Positions 8,134 to 11,912 of a DNA stretch of 11,912 nucleotides are shown piece after piece. Source of the DNA: CAZKDV01 sp964551645 (GTDB lineage Bacteria > Bacteroidota > Bacteroidia > Bacteroidales > DTU049); NCBI GenBank assembly GCA_964551645.1, contig CAZKDV010000077.1, positions 1 to 11,912 of the forward strand, written 5' to 3'. The translations under genes were made by a program, and so were the position numbers. Below the pieces are notes generated by a model. The model was not told where the DNA came from and did no database searches. It was given only the letters and a program-made list of their open reading frames with translations. Each line of letters starts with the position of its first letter. The first letter of the stretch is position 1.

Positions 8134-8156
8134 CATCTCATTTCACAAACTATAAT

Positions 8157-9635
8157 ATGAAAGGGCAATTAACAGTTTATAATTCACTAAGCAGAAAAAA
8201 AGAAGTATTTATCCCCATGCACAATAAAAAAGTAGGGATGTATGTGTGTGGTCCAACCGTTTATGGCGACCCTCATCTTGGGCATGCACGACCTGCCATT
8301 ACATTTGACATAGTATTCAGATACTTGAAACATTTGGGTTATTCCGTTAGATATGTAAGAAATATTACAGATGTTGGACATTTGGAAAATGATAGTGATG
8401 AGGGTGAAGATAAAATTGCCAAAAAAGCAAAACTTGAGCAATTGGAGCCTATGGAGATTGCACAGTTTTATACCAACAGATATGTAGCATTTATGCAATA
8501 TCTAAATGTGCTTTTGCCAAGTATTGAGCCCAGAGCATCAGGACATATTATTGAACAAATCGAACTGATAAGGAAAATTGAAGAAGCAGGTTTTGCATAC
8601 GAAATAAATGGTTCTGTTTATTTTGACAATCAAAAATATAATGAAGAACATCAATATGGAATACTGTCAGGTCGCAAAATAGATGATATGATTAGTAACA
8701 CACGAAAACTTGATGGACAAGAAGAAAAAAATCACCCTGCCGATTTTGCTTTATGGAAAAAAGCTTCTCCCGAACACATCATGAAATGGAACTCTCCATG
8801 GAGTATGGGATTTCCCGGTTGGCATCTTGAATGTTCTGCAATGGGACTAAAATATCTTGGCAATCAGTTTGATATTCATGGTGGTGGAATGGATTTACTT
8901 TTTCCTCATCACGAATCCGAAATTGCACAATGTGTAACAGGAATTGGAAATACACCTGCAAAATATTGGCTACATAACAATATGATTACAATCAATGGGC
9001 AAAAAATGGGCAAATCTTTGGGCAATTTCATTACGCTTGAAGAGTTTTTTACGGGTAAGCATAATTTATTGGAACAAGAATATTCTCCAATGACAATCAG
9101 ATTTTTTATTTTACAAGCACATTATCGTAGCACACTTGATTTTTCTAATCATGCACTTCAGTCTGCCGAAAAAGCCTATAAAAAATTAGTTGATTGTTAT
9201 AAAATTCTTCTAAAATTGCGTCCTACAAATGCAGACTCTATACATAAAGAAACCATAACGAAAATTCAAAACAACGCCTATATTGCACTAAATGATGATT
9301 TTAATACTCCAATTGTTATAGCCGAGTTTTTTGAAGCTTGCAAACTTATTAACCAAGTTGAGAATAAATTAACTCATTTTAATGAAGAAGACATAAACTC
9401 ATTAATATCATTGTATAAAGTGTTTTTTGAAGAAATTCTCGGATTAAGTTTGGAGCAAGAAAACCTGTCTGACAGCAAAATACAAAATGATTTGATTGCA
9501 CTTATTGTTGATATAAGACAACAAATGAAAGTTGAAAAAAACTATGCAATATCTGATTATGTCAGAACAAAACTCGAAGAATTGGGAATTAACATTAAAG
9601 ACACTAAAGATGGTGCCGTTTGGGAAATTAAATAA
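8157..9635 (+). CDS. cysS: Cysteinyl-tRNA synthetase
   Basis: This class I aminoacyl-tRNA synthetase charges tRNA-Cys with cysteine using ATP in the cytoplasm. From the ATG at 8157 it has 492 residues, close to the bacterial norm. The HIGH-type motif is HLGH at 40-43, within CGPTVYGDPHLGHAR. The KMSKS-type loop is KMGKS at 283-287. The four expected zinc ligands are C31, C226 (in WHLECSAM), H251 and E255. A C-terminal anticodon-binding helical domain follows. The frame can be extended upstream to a TTG at 8082, but the extra 25 residues are unlike the family and a good promoter lies inside that extension; family members begin with a strand such as LTVYNSLSRKK, as here. The glutaminyl cyclase/M28 gene follows after 12 bp, suggesting co-transcription. 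Confidence 0.96.
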   Translation: MKGQLTVYNSLSRKKEVFIPMHNKKVGMYVCGPTVYGDPHLGHARPAITFDIVFRYLKHLGYSVRYVRNITDVGHLENDSDEGEDKIAKKAKLEQLEPMEIAQFYTNRYVAFMQYLNVLLPSIEPRASGHIIEQIELIRKIEEAGFAYEINGSVYFDNQKYNEEHQYGILSGRKIDDMISNTRKLDGQEEKNHPADFALWKKASPEHIMKWNSPWSMGFPGWHLECSAMGLKYLGNQFDIHGGGMDLLFPHHESEIAQCVTGIGNTPAKYWLHNNMITINGQKMGKSLGNFITLEEFFTGKHNLLEQEYSPMTIRFFILQAHYRSTLDFSNHALQSAEKAYKKLVDCYKILLKLRPTNADSIHKETITKIQNNAYIALNDDFNTPIVIAEFFEACKLINQVENKLTHFNEEDINSLISLYKVFFEEILGLSLEQENLSDSKIQNDLIALIVDIRQQMKVEKNYAISDYVRTKLEELGINIKDTKDGAVWEIK

Positions 9636-9647
9636 GACACACTAATT

Positions 9648-10646
9648 ATGAGAAAATACACATTTCAACTTTTTATTATAGGTTTTGCAATTACATTCTT
9701 TATTTCATGTGGCACGGATAAACAAACAAGTCCGACAAAAGATACAGAAATTGTAGAAATTACTATCCCCGAATTTAATGCTGATTCTGCTTATCATTTT
9801 ATTGCTCAACAAATAGAATTTGGACCAAGAGTTCCGGGTTCTAAATCTAGCGTAGAGTGTGCTGATTATTTATCCTCAACTCTTGAAAGATTTGGAGCTG
9901 ATGTTATTATTCAAAAAGCAAGTGTACGAGCATATAATGGCAAGATTTTACCAATGCAAAATATTATTGCTTCATGGAATCTTGAAAATAAAAAAAGAGT
10001 AATGTTGTGTTCTCATTGGGATTCAAGACCTTATGCAGATTATGACCCAGATGCTAATAAACACAGAACACCAATAGATGGAGCAAATGATGGAGCTAGC
10101 GGAGTTGGAGTTTTGCTTGAAATAGCAAGACATTTGGCTAATTTACAAGCAAATATAGGGGTAGATATAATTCTATTCGATGTGGAAGATTATGGCGAAC
10201 CAAAAGACGACCAATCGAAAATTAAAGATGATAATTGGGGACTTGGCTCACAATATTGGAGCAGAAATCCGCACAAACATAATTATGTTGCAAGATATGG
10301 GATTTTATTAGATATGGTTGGAGCCGAAAATGCAACTTTCTATCATGAAGGATATTCTAATATGTACGCCAAACATGTGCTGAATAAAGTGTGGAATACT
10401 GCTGAAAAATTAGGTTACAGTTCATATTTTATTAATCAATCGTCAAATTACATTACAGACGACCACTACTATGTAAATACTATATTGGGTTTGCCCACTA
10501 TTGATATTATTCATCAAGACAAAAACTCGCCTACCGGTTTTTTTCCATATTGGCATACTGTTGAAGACACTTTAGACAAAATCAGCAAAGAAACTCTTAA
10601 AGCTGTTGGCGAAACACTAATAACAGTTGTTTATTCTGAGCAATAA
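9648..10646 (+). CDS. Glutaminyl-peptide cyclotransferase-like M28 lipoprotein
   Basis: This 332-residue protein has a lipoprotein signal peptide with lipobox FISC and lipidated Cys21, so it acts in the periplasm or on a membrane surface. The remainder is a zinc-dependent M28-fold domain. Key segments are SHWDSRPYAD (122-131), NDGASGVG (147-154) with zinc ligand candidate D148, FDVEDYG with E180-D181, LLDMVGA (220-226), TDDHYY (270-275) and FPYWHT with H303. The HWDSRPYAD block followed by NDGASG, and the YWHT-VEDTLDKIS end, resemble Bacteroidota glutaminyl cyclases, which convert N-terminal glutamine of exported proteins to pyroglutamate. An aminopeptidase role remains possible because the families share the fold. 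E180-D181 stands where animal cyclases have Glu-Glu. It has no promoter of its own and lies 12 bp after cysS. Confidence 0.85.
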   Translation: MRKYTFQLFIIGFAITFFISCGTDKQTSPTKDTEIVEITIPEFNADSAYHFIAQQIEFGPRVPGSKSSVECADYLSSTLERFGADVIIQKASVRAYNGKILPMQNIIASWNLENKKRVMLCSHWDSRPYADYDPDANKHRTPIDGANDGASGVGVLLEIARHLANLQANIGVDIILFDVEDYGEPKDDQSKIKDDNWGLGSQYWSRNPHKHNYVARYGILLDMVGAENATFYHEGYSNMYAKHVLNKVWNTAEKLGYSSYFINQSSNYITDDHYYVNTILGLPTIDIIHQDKNSPTGFFPYWHTVEDTLDKISKETLKAVGETLITVVYSEQ

Positions 10647-10791
10647 GTTATATTTATAATAATTCGTTTGTACATTTATATCAAACATATTTTCTAGAAA
10701 AACAAGCTTATATTCAAATGATTATTAAGTATTATCCCAAAACACCTAAACTTATTTTACTAAAGATAACAGATTGTTTTTACGAAAGTTG

Positions 10792-10799
10792 TATATTTG
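10792..10799 (+). promoter_or_regulatory. -7 promoter box of the methyltransferase gene
   Basis: TATATTTG matches TAnnTTTG and lies 51 bp before the ATG at 10851. A TTG at 10774-10776 is only 15 nt upstream, shorter than usual, so the -33 element is doubtful. The predicted leader would include the ATGTTAGCAAC motif. Confidence 0.4.
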
Positions 10800-10812
10800 T
10801 TGCGTAAATTAA

Positions 10813-10823
10813 ATGTTAGCAAC
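10813..10823 (+). repeat. ATGTTAGCAAC motif upstream of the methyltransferase gene
   Basis: This is an exact 11-base copy of the motif at 1654-1664 (minus strand), placed in the same sense relative to its gene. It lies between the -7 box and the start codon, and its mirror-image core TTGCTAAC follows the gene at 11713-11720. Confidence 0.45.
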
Positions 10824-10850
10824 TACAAGTAGAATATCAAACTTTAAAAC

Positions 10851-11700
10851 ATGATTAAACAAATTTATAGATTTTTGAATCCAAAATTTCAAAACTTATT
10901 TCTTGAATATAAAGTGGATTTCAAACCTCGTTATGGGTACGGAAAACCTGCACATCAAGATTTATATAAGATTATTGATTCAAATCGAGATAACTACAAA
11001 AATTTAATCAAAAAAGCCTTAACATATAAAAATAACCTATGGTCTATTAAAAAATCAAAAAATGAGTTTGATTCAAAAAAACCAAATTGGAATAATGGAT
11101 TTTTACCAGGTCTTGATATTATTGGAATTTACACGATGATTTCCGAGTACAAGCCAAATAAATACATTGAAATAGGCTCAGGCAATTCAACAAAAGTTGC
11201 TTACAAGGCAAAGATTGAACAGAATTTGGGAGCTGAAATTATGCTCAATAGATCCAACACCACGTACCGAAATAGATAACTTGGCAAATAGAGTGATTAG
11301 GGAGCCATTCGAAAATATAGATTTTAATATTGTAGGTGAATTAAATGAAAATGATATACTATTTGTTGATAATTCTCATAGAATCTTACCGAATTCTGAC
11401 TCAATGGTTTTTTATTTAGAGATTCTACCAAAGTTAAAGAAAGGCGTTATTGTCCATATTCATGATATATATTTGCCTTATGATTACCCTCAGTTTATGT
11501 GTGATAGATTTTATTCTGAACAGTATGGATTAGCAATGTATTTATTAGCAAATCAAGAAAAATATAGTACAATTTTACCAAACTATTTCATACATGAAGA
11601 TAAAGAACTTTCACATTTAATTTCTTCCATATGGAATCACGAGAACTTAGAAGGTGTTGAAAGACATGGAAGTTCATATTGGATAAGGATTAATAAATGA
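10851..11700 (+). pseudogene. Class I SAM-methyltransferase-like gene, frameshifted
   Basis: Two overlapping frames encode consecutive parts of one protein of about 282 residues. The first (10851-11279) carries the SAM-binding motif I-like YIEIGSGNSTKVA near residue 104. The second continues from about 11244 with SIDPTPRTEID, IREPFENID, ILFVDNSHR and VIVHIHDIYLPYDYPQ, ending with TGA at 11698-11700. Joining the frames near ATGCTCAATA (11241-11250) restores an uninterrupted family-like order, so the sequence carries one extra base or lacks two. The parts resemble Methyltransf_24-like methyltransferases; the substrate is unknown and no glycan or lipid pathway is adjacent. It may be a recent pseudogene, a sequencing or assembly error, or, less likely, a frameshifted expressed gene; no classic slippery sequence is visible. 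It has its own -7 box and shared boundary motifs. Confidence 0.75.
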
Positions 11701-11711
11701 TAAAAATTACG

Positions 11712-11814
11712 ATTGCTAACTTGCCAAAATGACGGATGAACGGCTTCGATTGAAGTTCATAGCTAAAAATCCACCACTTCGCCAAGCCACCAAGCCGTCA
11801 TATTTCATAGCAAT
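11712..11814. repeat. GC-richer imperfect hairpin after the methyltransferase gene
   Basis: Nested inverted pairs are ATTGCTA (11712-11718) with TAGCAAT (11808-11814), ATGACGG (11729-11735) with CCGTCAT (11795-11801), and ATGAA (11736-11740) with TTCAT (11756-11760), continuing as CTTC/GAAG past a 3-nt bulge. The right arm also has tandem AAGCC words (11784-11788, 11792-11796). The segment is clearly richer in G+C than its surroundings. It could terminate the methyltransferase transcript or be a structured recombination or repeat site. It does not show the RYYYAAC/GTTRRRY core boxes of an integron attC site. Confidence 0.45.
11713..11721 (-). repeat. AGTTAGCAA boundary motif, right side
   Basis: The minus strand reads AGTTAGCAA, identical to bases 1-9 on the plus strand. 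The TAG within it ends the open frame that enters from the right edge. In the methyltransferase sense it reads TTGCTAACT, 12 bp after the stop codon. Confidence 0.4.
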
Positions 11815-11912
11815 AAGTTCAATATTACTGAGTTTAGGAGTTCTAATTTGCGTAAAGTCAAAATTAATTTCAAATTTTGATATGTTTGTTAAAATAATTT
11901 CGTAGTTTTGAA
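11716..11912 (-). CDS. 3' end of an open frame entering from the right edge
   Basis: Reading the minus strand from 11910, 64 codons are open before TAG (11718-11716); the start lies outside the window. The peptide includes FEINFDFTQIRTPKLSNIEL, then MKYDGLVAWRSGGFLA, and ends RSRSSVILAS. An open run of this length is uncommon by chance in DNA this AT-rich. The tail-to-tail arrangement, 15 bp from the methyltransferase stop, is ordinary for convergent genes. However, the last 30 codons run through the GC-richer hairpin, so this part may be a repeat that happens to supply a C-terminus. No domain is recognised. It could be a real partial gene, a decayed one, or a chance frame. Confidence 0.35.
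   Translation of the reverse strand, partial: QNYEIILTNISKFEINFDFTQIRTPKLSNIELIAMKYDGLVAWRSGGFLAMNFNRSRSSVILAS

Noticed and set aside
8082..8156. Upstream extension of cysS from a TTG start, adding 25 residues
   Set aside because: The extension is unlike the N-terminus of the family, and a two-part promoter (8101-8133) lies inside it; the ATG at 8157 gives the normal length.
8187..8498. Minus-strand open frame of 103 codons opposite cysS, and a shorter one at 8779-8961
   Set aside because: Both mirror conserved synthetase coding sequence and have no independent support.
11712..11814. Integron attC site
   Set aside because: The hairpin with a bulge is suggestive, but the ends read TTGCTAAC and TAGCAAT, which do not fit RYYYAAC and GTTRRRY, and no integrase is present.
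11858..11880. AT-only-rich 8-bp hairpin TCAAAATT / AATTTTGA with a 7-nt loop
   Set aside because: It lies inside the partial minus-strand frame, has no T-tract, and stems of this composition arise easily by chance in such AT-rich DNA.

Overview
The window looks like chromosomal DNA from a low-GC member of the Bacteroidota, perhaps the Bacteroidales or a related free-living group. The evidence is an Ala/Gln-type signal peptide on an outer-membrane barrel protein fused to a carboxypeptidase-regulatory-like domain, a DUF5723-type surface protein, a seven-helix AraC regulator, a Bacteroidota-type glutaminyl cyclase lipoprotein, the lack of clear Shine-Dalgarno sequences, and several TAnnTTTG (-7) promoter boxes. 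The genus cannot be told from the sequence alone.

Layout. Positions 1-1780 are accessory-looking: a 202-bp MITE-like element with 13-bp terminal inverted repeats and a 5-bp target duplication, one lipoprotein gene of unknown function (minus strand), and a nested, relatively GC-rich palindromic element in the probable leader of that gene. Positions 1780-5875 hold two minus-strand envelope genes, an outer-membrane beta-barrel receptor and a DUF5723-like protein. Positions 6110-10646 hold four plus-strand genes: a 4'-phosphopantetheinyl transferase, a membrane-anchored AraC regulator, cysteinyl-tRNA synthetase, and a zinc-dependent glutaminyl cyclase/M28 lipoprotein that probably shares the cysS transcript (12-bp gap). 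Positions 10792-11912 are accessory again: a SAM-methyltransferase-like gene split by one frameshift, then a structured GC-richer segment read through by the 3' end of an open frame that enters from the right edge on the minus strand.

How the parts relate. The middle block is ordinary housekeeping and envelope content. The two outer blocks share a layout: read in the sense of the lipoprotein gene and of the methyltransferase gene, each is preceded by ATGTTAGCAAC and followed by TTGCTAACT. This could mark cassette-like or repeat-bounded insertion units. No defence system, CRISPR array, integrase, transposase, rRNA or tRNA was seen. I do not find a clear new multi-gene system; the items most worth checking are the MITE, the shared boundary motif, the nested palindrome and the frameshifted methyltransferase.
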